Below, piece by piece: positions 16,333-23,555 of a DNA stretch of 64,000 nt. A model generated the notes under the pieces. It was not told where the DNA came from, did not search any database, and worked only from the letters and a program-made list of their open reading frames with translations. Each line of letters begins with the position of its first letter. Position 1 is the stretch's first letter. The stretch is from Streptomyces sp. Sge12. Its GTDB lineage: Bacteria; Actinomycetota; Actinomycetes; Streptomycetales; Streptomycetaceae. The position numbers and the translations under genes are program-made. Where the stretch lies: contig NZ_CP020555.1 of the NCBI RefSeq assembly GCF_002080455.1, forward strand, positions 5,244,501 to 5,308,500, written 5' to 3'.

Positions 16333-17478
16333 ATGGCCGTGCCAGGAGATCCACCCAACAGCACCCCCGACGGCATGGGCGGGGGCGACGACGAGTTCCG
16401 GTCGGACGAGTACCGATCGGTGGTGTTCGACGAGGACTTCGTCCGGGCTGCCCGCCTCCAGGAGTACTCGGCGCAGGAACGCATGGGCGAACACGCCCGC
16501 GCGGTCCGCACCCGCTCCATCTGGTCCGGCGGCGGCTCCGCATCCCGGACCAGCACCCCCGGCCGGGGCGCCCGGCAGGGCATGCTCCTGGTGCTGCTCA
16601 TCGCCACGGCCTTCGCCGCCGCCGTCTACATGGGCCTGCGCAACCCGTACGAGCCCCCGCCCGCCAGCGCCGCCCAGCCGCTCGGCAGCACCGTGGTCCC
16701 GCTCGCGCCGACCACCGACGTGCCCGGCGGGCGGCCCGGCGACCTGTACGCGAGCAGCCCCGCCGCCGACTACCGGGTCGGCGCGGCCGGCATCACCCTG
16801 CCCGCCGTGCGCCGCACCCACCACTTCACCGACACCCAGGTCGTCACCGCGCTGTCGATCGCCAAGGACTACCTGGTGCAGTCCTCGCTGGACCCCGACA
16901 TCCTGGCCGGAGCGGCCACCCGCCCGGTGCGCGTCCTGCTCGACCCCGACCAGCTGGCGCAGTTCGACCGCAGCATGACCTCGCCCTCCGGCGACGGCCG
17001 CCACGCGGCCACCGGCTGGCTCGTCCGCTTCGACCCGGCCACCGCCGTCGTGGCCGACTCCCGGGTCCGGGTCAGCGGCACCCTCGCCTTCGAGGAGGTG
17101 GCCCCGGACGTGCTGGAGGTCACCACCGACCACACCTTCGTGTACGCCGTACGTCCGGCCACCGGAGCCCCGGCAGCGGCGGACGGCGCCTCGCTCTTCA
17201 CCGTCCGGCGCGAGCTGCGGCTGCGCTTCGACCGGGACGACCTCGGGGCCCGGCGCCTCGAGCTGGCCTCGGCCTACGTGATGGCCGGCCCGCAGGACTG
17301 CTCCGCCGATCCGGCAGGGGCCTTCCGCCCGCTCCTGGCGGGCGCCGGCCCGACCACGGTGGGCCCGGCCGCGAGCGACCCGTACGCCAGCGGCCAGCCG
17401 CGGCGCACGGCCGGGCTGTGCGGCGTACTGGCACCGCCCGCGACCCCGCAGGCCGCTCCGGTCAGCCCTGCTCCGTAG
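16333..17478 (+). CDS. Single-pass membrane protein with SVVFDEDFVR motif and large exterior domain
   Basis: The 381-aa protein has an acidic N-terminus with SVVFDEDFVR near residue 30, a membrane helix at about 80-100 (GMLLVLLIATAFAAAVYMG) and a roughly 270-residue exterior domain. That domain includes a helical AKDYLVQSSLDPDIL segment and FTVRRELRLRFDRDDL. GGGGAGAAG precedes ATG 16333, where the resemblance to the upstream paralogue begins; the frame is open to 16078. The exterior domain matches nothing I recognise. Its last 17 bases overlap the convergent M48 protease gene. Confidence 0.78.
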   Translation: MAVPGDPPNSTPDGMGGGDDEFRSDEYRSVVFDEDFVRAARLQEYSAQERMGEHARAVRTRSIWSGGGSASRTSTPGRGARQGMLLVLLIATAFAAAVYMGLRNPYEPPPASAAQPLGSTVVPLAPTTDVPGGRPGDLYASSPAADYRVGAAGITLPAVRRTHHFTDTQVVTALSIAKDYLVQSSLDPDILAGAATRPVRVLLDPDQLAQFDRSMTSPSGDGRHAATGWLVRFDPATAVVADSRVRVSGTLAFEEVAPDVLEVTTDHTFVYAVRPATGAPAAADGASLFTVRRELRLRFDRDDLGARRLELASAYVMAGPQDCSADPAGAFRPLLAGAGPTTVGPAASDPYASGQPRRTAGLCGVLAPPATPQAAPVSPAP

Positions 17479-18544
17479 CCCCGCCCTTGGCCTCGGGACC
17501 GGTGCCGGATCCGCCCGCGGCACCCGCGCCGGTGAACTTGTCGCGGAGCCTGCCGCCCAGGTCCCCGGCGCCGCCCGCGATGTCGCCCACCAGCTTCAGC
17601 AGCGGGTCCTTGCTGGTGCGCACCGTGTCGGCGTAGTGGGCGGCGGACTGCCGGAAGGAGTCCGTCACCGAGGTGTCCTTGTCGTCCTCGCGGCGCGGGT
17701 AGTGGCCGTCCATGATCCGCTGGTGGTCGCGGCTCTCCGCCCACTTCTTCAGCTCGGCGGCCCGCACCGTCGTGAAGGGGTGCGTCCGGGGCAGCAGATT
17801 GAGGATCTTCAGCACGGAGTCGCGCAGATCGCCCGCCGACTCGTACTCCTCGGCCTGGGCGAGGAAGGCGTCCACATTCATCTCGTGGAGGTGGTTGCCG
17901 CCCGCGATCTTCATCAGCCCCCGCATCGAGGCCTGCACGTCCTGCCCCACCAGCAGCCCGGCCCGGTCGGCCGAGAGCTCCGACTTGCGGAACCACTCCC
18001 GCAGCGCGGTCACGATCGTCATGATCGCCACATTGCCCAGCGGGATCCACGCGACCTTCATCGCCAGGTTGGTCAGGAACAGCAGGACCGTCCGGTAGAC
18101 CGCGTGCCCCGACAGCGCGTGGCCCACCTCGTGGCCCACCACCGCCCGCATCTCCTCCTCGTCGAGCAGCTCGACGAGGCCCGTGGTCACCACGATGATC
18201 GGCTCGTCCAGCCCGATGCACATGGCATTGGGATTCGGGTCCTGCTGCACATACATCTGCGGGACCTTCTCCAGGTCCAGGATGTAGCAGGCGTCCCGCA
18301 GCATCGCGTGCAGGTGCGGGAACTGCGTCTCGCCCACCCGCACCGATTCCGACAGGAACAGCAGGCGCAGGCTCCGCTCCGGAAGCAGTCCGCTCAGGGC
18401 CTTGAACACCGTGTCGAAGCCGCTCAGCTTGCGCAGCGCCACCAGCGCGGAGCGGTCCGCCGGATGCTCGTACGCCCGTGACGAGATGCCTGGGAACCGT
18501 CGGCGGTCCCGCGCCGGCACCTTCTCGAAGCCTGTTTCCGTCAT
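17462..18544 (-). CDS. M48 family (HtpX/Ste24-like) metallopeptidase
   Basis: The 360-aa protein carries HEVGH at residues 138-142, with the surrounding AVVGHEVGHALSGH typical of M48 zinc peptidases. Hydrophobic segments follow (YRTVLLFLTNLAMKVAWIPLG) and a second conserved Glu lies in SADRAGLL. Such proteases cut membrane or secreted substrates in envelope quality control. It starts at ATG 18544 behind a strong GGGAGGG. Residues about 320-360 are a low-complexity Gly/Ala tail. It converges on the preceding gene with a 17-bp overlap of coding ends. Confidence 0.88.
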   Translation of the reverse strand: MTETGFEKVPARDRRRFPGISSRAYEHPADRSALVALRKLSGFDTVFKALSGLLPERSLRLLFLSESVRVGETQFPHLHAMLRDACYILDLEKVPQMYVQQDPNPNAMCIGLDEPIIVVTTGLVELLDEEEMRAVVGHEVGHALSGHAVYRTVLLFLTNLAMKVAWIPLGNVAIMTIVTALREWFRKSELSADRAGLLVGQDVQASMRGLMKIAGGNHLHEMNVDAFLAQAEEYESAGDLRDSVLKILNLLPRTHPFTTVRAAELKKWAESRDHQRIMDGHYPRREDDKDTSVTDSFRQSAAHYADTVRTSKDPLLKLVGDIAGGAGDLGGRLRDKFTGAGAAGGSGTGPEAKGGATEQG

Positions 18545-18684
18545 AGCGCCCTCCCCTGGATGGACCTTCTCGACCCTGCGTCTATCCTCTCCAACGCCTG
18601 AGTCGGCGTGAGCGTGCCCCAGGCCCCCGCATACGATGTGAGCGAAGTCTCCGCCCGCTCCCCGACTCGATAGGTACCTGCCTG

Positions 18685-18852
18685 ATGAGCCTCGCCTCCA
18701 CCGCCCACAACCTGGTCGTCCTCGCCTCGGAGGGGGCCGAGCAGCACGGCGGCAACCACGACAGCCTGAACCCGTACCTGACCGGCGGTGCCGCCTTCGT
18801 CATCCTGATGCTGATGCTCTGGGTCACCACGCGCCTGAACCGCGACCGCTGA
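18685..18852 (+). CDS. Small membrane protein (55 aa)
   Basis: This short gene encodes MSLASTAHNLVVLASEGAEQ, a polar stretch, then one membrane helix (about residues 33-48; GGAAFVILMLMLWV) and a basic C-terminus TTRLNRDR, suggesting an exterior N-terminus. A TACGAT box near 18633 is a candidate -10. Codon third positions are G/C-biased as in real genes. It precedes nadD by 56 bases. Function is unknown; a regulator or structural micro-protein of the membrane is possible. Confidence 0.65.
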   Translation: MSLASTAHNLVVLASEGAEQHGGNHDSLNPYLTGGAAFVILMLMLWVTTRLNRDR

Positions 18853-18908
18853 ATCCGGCCGAGCCCGCCGGGACCGCGTCGTCCGCCGGGCCAGTAGGCT
18901 CTGCGCTC

Positions 18909-19526
18909 ATGGGAGAGCAGGAGATGCCTACCGGTCCGGTCAAGCGCCGGCTCGGCGTGATGGGCGGGACGTTCGACCCGATCCATCACGGACACCTGGT
19001 GGCCGCCAGCGAGGTGGCCGCCCTTTTCCACCTCGACGAGGTGATGTTCGTGCCGACGGGCGAGCCGTGGCAGAAGTCCCAGTGGGCCGTTTCGCCCGCC
19101 GAGGACCGCTACCTGATGACGGTCATCGCCACGGCGTCGAACCCGCAGTTCTCGGTGAGCCGCATCGACATCGACCGCGGCGGGCCGACGTACACCATCG
19201 ACACCCTCCGGGACCTGAAGGCGCAGAACGACGACGCCGACCTGTTCTTCATCACCGGTGCCGACGCGCTCGCGCAGATCCTGACCTGGCGCAACGCCGA
19301 AGAGCTCTTCTCGCTCTCCCACTTCATCGGAGTCACCCGGCCGGGCCACGTGCTCACCGACGACGGGCTCCCGGAGGGCGGCGTTTCCCTGGTGGAGGTT
19401 CCCGCGCTCGCGATCTCGTCGACCGACTGCCGTGCGAGGGTCGCCCAGGGGGATCCCGTCTGGTACCTGGTGCCGGACGGCGTGGTGCGCTACATCGACA
19501 AGCGTGAGCTGTACCGGGGAGCCTGA
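18909..19526 (+). CDS. nadD: Nicotinate-nucleotide adenylyltransferase
   Basis: The 205-aa protein has the nucleotidyltransferase motif GGTFDPIHHGHL (HHGH at 26-29) and the C-terminal ISSTDCR motif. It adenylates nicotinate mononucleotide to deamido-NAD in NAD synthesis. TAGGCT at 18895-18900 sits eight bases before ATG 18909, so translation may be leaderless; an in-frame ATG at 18924 is a less likely alternative. It starts a nadD-LCP-rsfS-phosphatase series read in one direction. Confidence 0.94.
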   Translation: MGEQEMPTGPVKRRLGVMGGTFDPIHHGHLVAASEVAALFHLDEVMFVPTGEPWQKSQWAVSPAEDRYLMTVIATASNPQFSVSRIDIDRGGPTYTIDTLRDLKAQNDDADLFFITGADALAQILTWRNAEELFSLSHFIGVTRPGHVLTDDGLPEGGVSLVEVPALAISSTDCRARVAQGDPVWYLVPDGVVRYIDKRELYRGA

Positions 19527-19550
19527 GCTTCCGGAGAGAGGGGCCCCGCG

Positions 19551-21302
19551 GTGAACGACCGACAGGATCCGTACGACCCGTATGCCGCCCAGGAGCAGCA
19601 GCTCGTCGGCTACGACGCGTACGGGCGGCCGGTGTACGGCCAGGTGCCCGCCCAGCCCGCTCAGCCTGCCCCGCAGCAGTACGAGCAGTCGTACGAGCAG
19701 CAGCAGTACGGCTACGACTACCAGGGCTACGGCCAGCAGCCGCAGCAGCAGTACTACCCCCAGCAGCAGCAGCAGCAACAGCAGCAGCCGGCCGCCCAGG
19801 AGTACGGGCAGCAGGACTACGGCCAGGCCCAGGCCCAGCCCCAGGCCTCCGGCTACGGGTACGACACGCAGCAGACCCAGCAGTGGATCCCGCAGCAGAC
19901 CGCCCCGGAGCCCCCGGCCGCGCCGGCCCCCGCCCCCGCTGCCGCCCCCGAGCGGCCGGCCGACCGGGTACCCGAGCCGCGCCGCCCCGACGGGGAGCCG
20001 GGCGGCGCCTCCGGCGACGGGCCCGAGGCGGCGGACCGGGACTACCGCACCGAGATGTTCGCCTTCATCGACCAGCCGGACGAGGACTCCGAGGACGTCA
20101 TCGACTGGCTCAAGTTCACCGAGAGCCGCACCGAGCGCCGCGAGGAGGCCCGCCGCCGCGGCCGCAACCGGGTGGTGGCACTGATCGTCGTACTCGCCGT
20201 GTTCGTCGTCGGCGGCCTCGGCTACCTCTGGTACGCGGGCAAGCTGCCCTTCCTCGACGGCCCCGGCGAGAAGACGGCCGGCGCGAGCGCCGACGCCGCC
20301 GCGCAGAAGCGCGACATGATCGTCGTCCACCTGCACAACACCAAGAAGGGCGGCACCTCCTCGGCGCTGCTCGTCGACAACGTCACCACCAAGCAGGGCG
20401 CCACCGTGCTGCTGCCGAACACCCTCGGCCTCACCGGCCAGGACGGGACGGCCACGGCGCTCGGCAAGTCGGTCGAGGAGGGCGGCCTCGGCACCCGCGA
20501 GGCCCTCGACTCCGTGCTCGGCACCCACATCGGCGGCACCTGGCGCCTGGACACCCCCTTCCTGGAGAACCTGGTCGAGCTGGTCGGCGGCATCGAGGTC
20601 GACACCGACACCGCGGTGCCGGCCGACGACGCGGCCAAGACCCCGGCCGTGGCCCAGGGCCAGAAGCAGAGCCTGAGCGGCCCCATGGCCGTGGCGTACG
20701 CCACCTTCCGGGGCCAGGGCGAACCGGAGGCCAAGCAGCTGGAACGCCTGGGCAAGGTGCTCCAGGCGGTGCTGCGCAAGGTCCCGAGCGACCCGAAGGC
20801 GGCGGCCGTGACGGTGGAGAGCATCGGCCAGATCCTCGACCCGGCCCTGAACGCGCAGACCCTCGGGGCCCTGCTGTCCCGGCTCGGCGCGCACGCCAAG
20901 GTGGGCGCGTGGCGCACCGACGTCCTCACCGTGAAGGCGGACGGCGCGCTCACGGACGAGGCCAACAAGAAGGTCGTCAAGGAGGTACTGGGCGGCGCCG
21001 CCGGCGCGCCGCAGCCCGGAGCCGCCCCGCGCGTCGGCCTCAAGGACGCCACCGGTGACGAGAAGACGCAGATCGCGGCGAAGGCGGCGCTGATGAACGG
21101 CGGCTACACCTTCGTCGACGGCGGCAAGTCCGACAAGAGCGCCGCCACCTCGCAGATCACCTACCAGGACGACGCGCAGCGGGACCGCGCGATCGAGGTG
21201 GCCAAGACGCTCGGGCTGCCCGAGACGGTCGTGAAGAAGGGCGAGAACGCGGTGAACGCGGAGGTCGTGGTGATCCTGGGCAAGGACTACAAGGCGTCCT
21301 GA
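19551..21302 (+). CDS. LytR-CpsA-Psr (LCP)-type membrane protein with LytR_C domain and degenerate LCP core
   Basis: The 583-aa protein has a cytoplasmic N-terminal half rich in Gln, Tyr and Pro, including a nine-residue poly-Gln, and a membrane helix at about 207-227. An LCP-like domain follows (about 255-440), then a C-terminal LytR_C domain (about 490-583). LCP enzymes attach lipid-linked anionic polymers to peptidoglycan. At this nadD-rsfS position S. coelicolor has PdtA, a polydiglycosylphosphate transferase of the spore wall; orthology is inferred from order. The canonical RSDT, PRD and YVR-R residues are missing: the matching spots read GGTSS, LPNT and YATFR. The GTG start has a weak GAGAGAG upstream. 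Confidence 0.85.
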   Translation: MNDRQDPYDPYAAQEQQLVGYDAYGRPVYGQVPAQPAQPAPQQYEQSYEQQQYGYDYQGYGQQPQQQYYPQQQQQQQQQPAAQEYGQQDYGQAQAQPQASGYGYDTQQTQQWIPQQTAPEPPAAPAPAPAAAPERPADRVPEPRRPDGEPGGASGDGPEAADRDYRTEMFAFIDQPDEDSEDVIDWLKFTESRTERREEARRRGRNRVVALIVVLAVFVVGGLGYLWYAGKLPFLDGPGEKTAGASADAAAQKRDMIVVHLHNTKKGGTSSALLVDNVTTKQGATVLLPNTLGLTGQDGTATALGKSVEEGGLGTREALDSVLGTHIGGTWRLDTPFLENLVELVGGIEVDTDTAVPADDAAKTPAVAQGQKQSLSGPMAVAYATFRGQGEPEAKQLERLGKVLQAVLRKVPSDPKAAAVTVESIGQILDPALNAQTLGALLSRLGAHAKVGAWRTDVLTVKADGALTDEANKKVVKEVLGGAAGAPQPGAAPRVGLKDATGDEKTQIAAKAALMNGGYTFVDGGKSDKSAATSQITYQDDAQRDRAIEVAKTLGLPETVVKKGENAVNAEVVVILGKDYKAS

Positions 21303-21421
21303 CCGGGGCCCCGAAGGCGCTTCGAGGGGGCATTCGCCCGCGCGTGACGCTGCGCGCGGGCGGTGTCGGCGGTACATGAGACCCTTGTAAGGATCTGCCC
21401 GCCAACCCGAAAGCATGGCCA

Positions 21422-21868
21422 GTGACCGCCACGGACCGCTCCATCGAGCTCATCACCGCCGCCGCCCAGGCCGCGGCCGACCGGCTCGCGCACGACATCA
21501 TCGCGTACGACGTCAGCGACGTGCTGTCGATCACCGACGCCTTCCTGCTCGCCTCGGCGCCCAACGACCGCCAGGTCAAGTCGATCGTCGACGAGATCGA
21601 GGAGCGCCTGCTCAAGGAGCTCGGCGCCAAGCCGGTGCGCCGCGAGGGGGACCGCGACGCCCGCTGGATCCTGCTCGACTACGTCGACATCGTCGTCCAC
21701 GTCCAGCACAGCGAGGAGCGTGTCTTCTACGCGCTGGAGCGCCTGTGGAAGGACTGCCCCGAGATCGAGCTCCCCGAGGACGCCAAGCTCACCATCGGCA
21801 AGGCCGAGGAGCACGCCAAGCTGCGTGAGGCGGCGGGCGACGACGAACTGGACGGTGATCTGTTCTGA
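21422..21868 (+). CDS. rsfS: Ribosomal silencing factor RsfS
   Basis: The 148-aa protein matches the RsfS/Iojap (DUF143) family: DIIAYDVSDVLSITDAFLLA, then WILLDYVDIVVHVQ near the C-terminus. It binds L14 of free 50S subunits and blocks subunit joining during starvation. The start is GTG 21422. The acidic C-terminal tail is an actinobacterial extension. Its stop codon overlaps the likely CTG start of the next gene by four bases. Confidence 0.93.
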   Translation: MTATDRSIELITAAAQAAADRLAHDIIAYDVSDVLSITDAFLLASAPNDRQVKSIVDEIEERLLKELGAKPVRREGDRDARWILLDYVDIVVHVQHSEERVFYALERLWKDCPEIELPEDAKLTIGKAEEHAKLREAAGDDELDGDLF

Positions 21869-22521
21869 GCGCGACCACCTCTGGCAAGTCCGGTAGGAAG
21901 ATCGTCCTCTGGCGACACGGCCAGACCTCGTGGAACCTGGAGCGCCGCTTCCAGGGCTCCACGGACATCGAGCTGACCGAGGCGGGTGTGGCGCAGGCGC
22001 GCCGCTCCGCACGGCTGCTCGCCTCGCTGAAGCCCCACGCCATCGTCGCCTCCGACCTCCGGCGCGCCTCCGACACGGCCGCCGAGCTGGCCGCCGTCAC
22101 GGGGCTGCCGGTGACTTGGGACGCCGCGCTGCGCGAGACGTACGCCGGCGAGTGGCAGGGCCTCACGCACGAAGAGATCCTCGAGAAGCACGGCGAGCAG
22201 TACGCGGCGTGGAAGCGCGGCGAACCGGTGCGCCGAGGCGGCGGTGAGCTGGAGACCGAGGTCGCCGACCGCGCCGCGCCGGTGGTGCTGGAACACGCTG
22301 CCCGGCTCCCGCAGTCCGGCACGCTCGTCGTGGTCAGCCACGGCGGCACCATCCGTACGACGATCGGGCGGCTGCTCGGCCTGGACGCGTACGCCTGGGA
22401 GGGCCTGGGCGGGCTCTCCAACTGCTGCTGGTCCGTCCTCGGCGAGGGCGCGCGCGGCTGGCGCCTGCTGGAGCACAACGCCGGCACGCTGCCGGAACCG
22501 GTGCTCGGCGACGACGACTGA
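21865..22521 (+). CDS. Histidine phosphatase (phosphoglycerate mutase-like), apparent CTG start
   Basis: The catalytic motif is WRHGQTSWN (phospho-acceptor His near residue 18), with FQGSTDIELT and a C-terminal SHGGTIRTT, all typical of the acid-phosphatase branch of the family. No ATG, GTG or TTG exists between the in-frame stop at 21856-21858 and the RHG motif. The first is a GTG at 21988, after the catalytic His. CTG at 21865 overlaps the rsfS stop (CTGA) and gives a complete 218-aa protein, so translation is probably coupled to rsfS. Such proteins dephosphorylate small phosphates; the substrate is unknown. Confidence 0.88.
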   Translation: MSATTSGKSGRKIVLWRHGQTSWNLERRFQGSTDIELTEAGVAQARRSARLLASLKPHAIVASDLRRASDTAAELAAVTGLPVTWDAALRETYAGEWQGLTHEEILEKHGEQYAAWKRGEPVRRGGGELETEVADRAAPVVLEHAARLPQSGTLVVVSHGGTIRTTIGRLLGLDAYAWEGLGGLSNCCWSVLGEGARGWRLLEHNAGTLPEPVLGDDD

Positions 22522-22561
22522 GAGGCGTTCCGCCGCTCCCCGGCGGGGCTGCCACCCGGAT

Positions 22562-22591
22562 TTCACTTTCCGGCCGGTCCCAGGCTAGAGT
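22562..22591 (+). promoter_or_regulatory. Promoter of the first tRNA-Ala gene
   Basis: TTCACT (22562-22567) and TAGAGT (22586-22591) are spaced 18 bases apart, about 50 bases before the tRNA. Confidence 0.6.
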
Positions 22592-22644
22592 TCTTCTTGT
22601 TCGCAGCGCAGAACACCGGAGACGGGGGGAGCGCGGCGGAGAGC

Positions 22645-22717
22645 GGGGCTATAGCTCAGTTGGTAGAGCGCCTGCATGGCATGCAGGAGGTCAGGAGTTC
22701 AATTCTCCTTAGCTCCA
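22645..22717 (+). tRNA. tRNA-Ala (anticodon GGC), copy 1
   Basis: The 73-nt sequence folds as a full cloverleaf. The acceptor stem pairs GGGGCTA with TAGCTCC, the D-arm is AGCTCAGTTGGTAGAGC, and the anticodon stem CCTGC/GCAGG encloses ATGGCAT with anticodon GGC. The T-arm carries GGAGTTCAATTCTCC. The CCA end is not encoded. It reads GCC, a very frequent Ala codon here. An identical copy lies at 23227. Confidence 0.97.
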
Positions 22718-22723
22718 CAATCA

Positions 22724-22753
22724 GGATCCCGTCCCCAATAGGGGGCGGGATCC
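22724..22753 (+). terminator. Rho-independent terminator after tRNA-Ala copy 1
   Basis: A 13-bp stem (22724-22736 with 22741-22753) with an AATA loop is followed by TTGCTTTTG, a T-rich tail that is rare in this genome. Confidence 0.88.
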
Positions 22754-22861
22754 TTGCTTTTGTACCCTTTGCGTTTGCTGACCTGCCCCGCACCGGCATG
22801 GCAGAATCGTGACCGCCGGAGGGGGACACGACGGCCCGACGCGGGAGGGAGTCGCTGACGG

Positions 22862-23095
22862 ATGGGTGCACACCGGCGCCGGTGCGACTGGTGCAACAAC
22901 GGCACGCCGATCGTGCGGGACATGGACCCGGTCAACCCCGACTACCAGTACTGGTGCGAGGAATGCGCGCGGGCGCTGATCATAAAGGGCGACCCGATCG
23001 AGACGTACCGGGAGCTGGAAGGGGAGCCGATCTACGGGCGGCTGCTCGACGAGCACTGCACGCTCAAGCGGTTCTATCAGTTCGCGAGAGCGTGA
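22862..23095 (+). CDS. Small zinc-ribbon-like protein between twin tRNA genes
   Basis: The 77-aa protein has two CxxC knuckles, C8-D-W-C11 and C32-E-E-C35, twenty residues apart, which is the pattern of a single zinc ribbon. A short helical C-terminus with a further cysteine (DEHC) follows. GGGAGGGAG precedes ATG 22862. It has no membrane segment or enzymatic motif. A zinc-ribbon micro-protein could bind RNA, DNA or another protein; nothing in the sequence decides this. It is bracketed by two tRNA-Ala genes and their terminators, so it is transcribed alone. Confidence 0.78.
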   Translation: MGAHRRRCDWCNNGTPIVRDMDPVNPDYQYWCEECARALIIKGDPIETYRELEGEPIYGRLLDEHCTLKRFYQFARA

Positions 23096-23143
23096 CAAGC
23101 TGGATCAAATCGGACATGGCCCGTGGTCGGCGGAAATCGATTT

Positions 23144-23171
23144 TTGGACCAGGGCCATGACCGTGTAATGT
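23144..23171 (+). promoter_or_regulatory. Promoter of the second tRNA-Ala gene
   Basis: TTGGAC (23144-23149) and TAATGT (23166-23171) are 16 bases apart, upstream of the second tRNA. Confidence 0.5.
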
Positions 23172-23226
23172 TTGGGACGTCGCCAAGGGGAACCGGCAAG
23201 GGAGACCGAAGCGGCAAGCACAACAA

Positions 23227-23299
23227 GGGGCTATAGCTCAGTTGGTAGAGCGCCTGCATGGCATGCAGGAGGTCAGGAGTTCAATTCTCCTTAGCTCCA
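23227..23299 (+). tRNA. tRNA-Ala (anticodon GGC), copy 2
   Basis: All 73 bases are identical to the copy at 22645, while the flanks differ, so only the tRNA itself is conserved between the two loci. It has its own promoter and terminator. Confidence 0.97.
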
Positions 23300-23306
23300 C
23301 AGTGAA

Positions 23307-23339
23307 GAAGCGGGCCACCCGGATCGGGTGGCCCGCTTC
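23307..23339 (+). terminator. Terminator after tRNA-Ala copy 2
   Basis: A perfect 14-bp stem (23307-23320 with 23326-23339) with a five-base loop and the tail TCGTTGT follows the tRNA by seven bases. Confidence 0.85.
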
Positions 23340-23401
23340 TCGTTGTGTCGACGGGTGGAACGGCCGAGCGTCGGGAGGGGCCGCTGCGGTACCCTGACGC
23401 C

Positions 23402-23440
23402 ATGCGTGCCGTACGCCTTCTGCTTACCGAGCCGCGCTGA
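23402..23440 (+). CDS. Leucine-rich leader peptide of leuS
   Basis: This 12-codon frame encodes MRAVRLLLTEPR and carries three consecutive Leu codons (CTT CTG CTT); CTT is rare in such GC-rich genomes. A TACCCT -10 box at 23390-23395 ends six bases before its ATG, so the peptide is translated leaderlessly at the very 5' end of the mRNA. Ribosome stalling at the Leu codons when charged tRNA-Leu is scarce would favour an alternative pairing and prevent termination at 23482-23505. It is a cis-acting sensor rather than a functional peptide. Confidence 0.82.
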   Translation: MRAVRLLLTEPR

Positions 23441-23481
23441 TCAGTACCGACCCTTCAAGACGGTCGGACCCGGCGCGGCTT

Positions 23482-23505
23482 CCCCTCCTGTGCGAGGGGT
23501 TTTTT
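23482..23505 (+). terminator. Attenuator terminator upstream of leuS
   Basis: CCCCTC pairs with GAGGGG (23482-23487 with 23494-23499) and is followed at once by six T residues, an unusually canonical intrinsic terminator for this genome. A competing 8-bp pairing (23430-23437 with 23473-23480) links the end of the leader peptide frame to the base just before the terminator and could act in the alternative fold. Confidence 0.78.
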
Positions 23506-23555
23506 CGTTTGGGCAGGCAGAGGCGGCAGAGACGATCGATGGAGCTTCAGAAATC

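Noticed and set aside
15704..22521. A biosynthetic gene cluster for a natural product
   Set aside because: No polyketide, peptide or terpene synthase, or RiPP precursor with modifying enzymes, was seen anywhere in the window.
22645..23299. Prophage or integrative element at the tRNA genes
   Set aside because: No integrase, excisionase or att-like partial tRNA copy is present; both tRNAs are complete.
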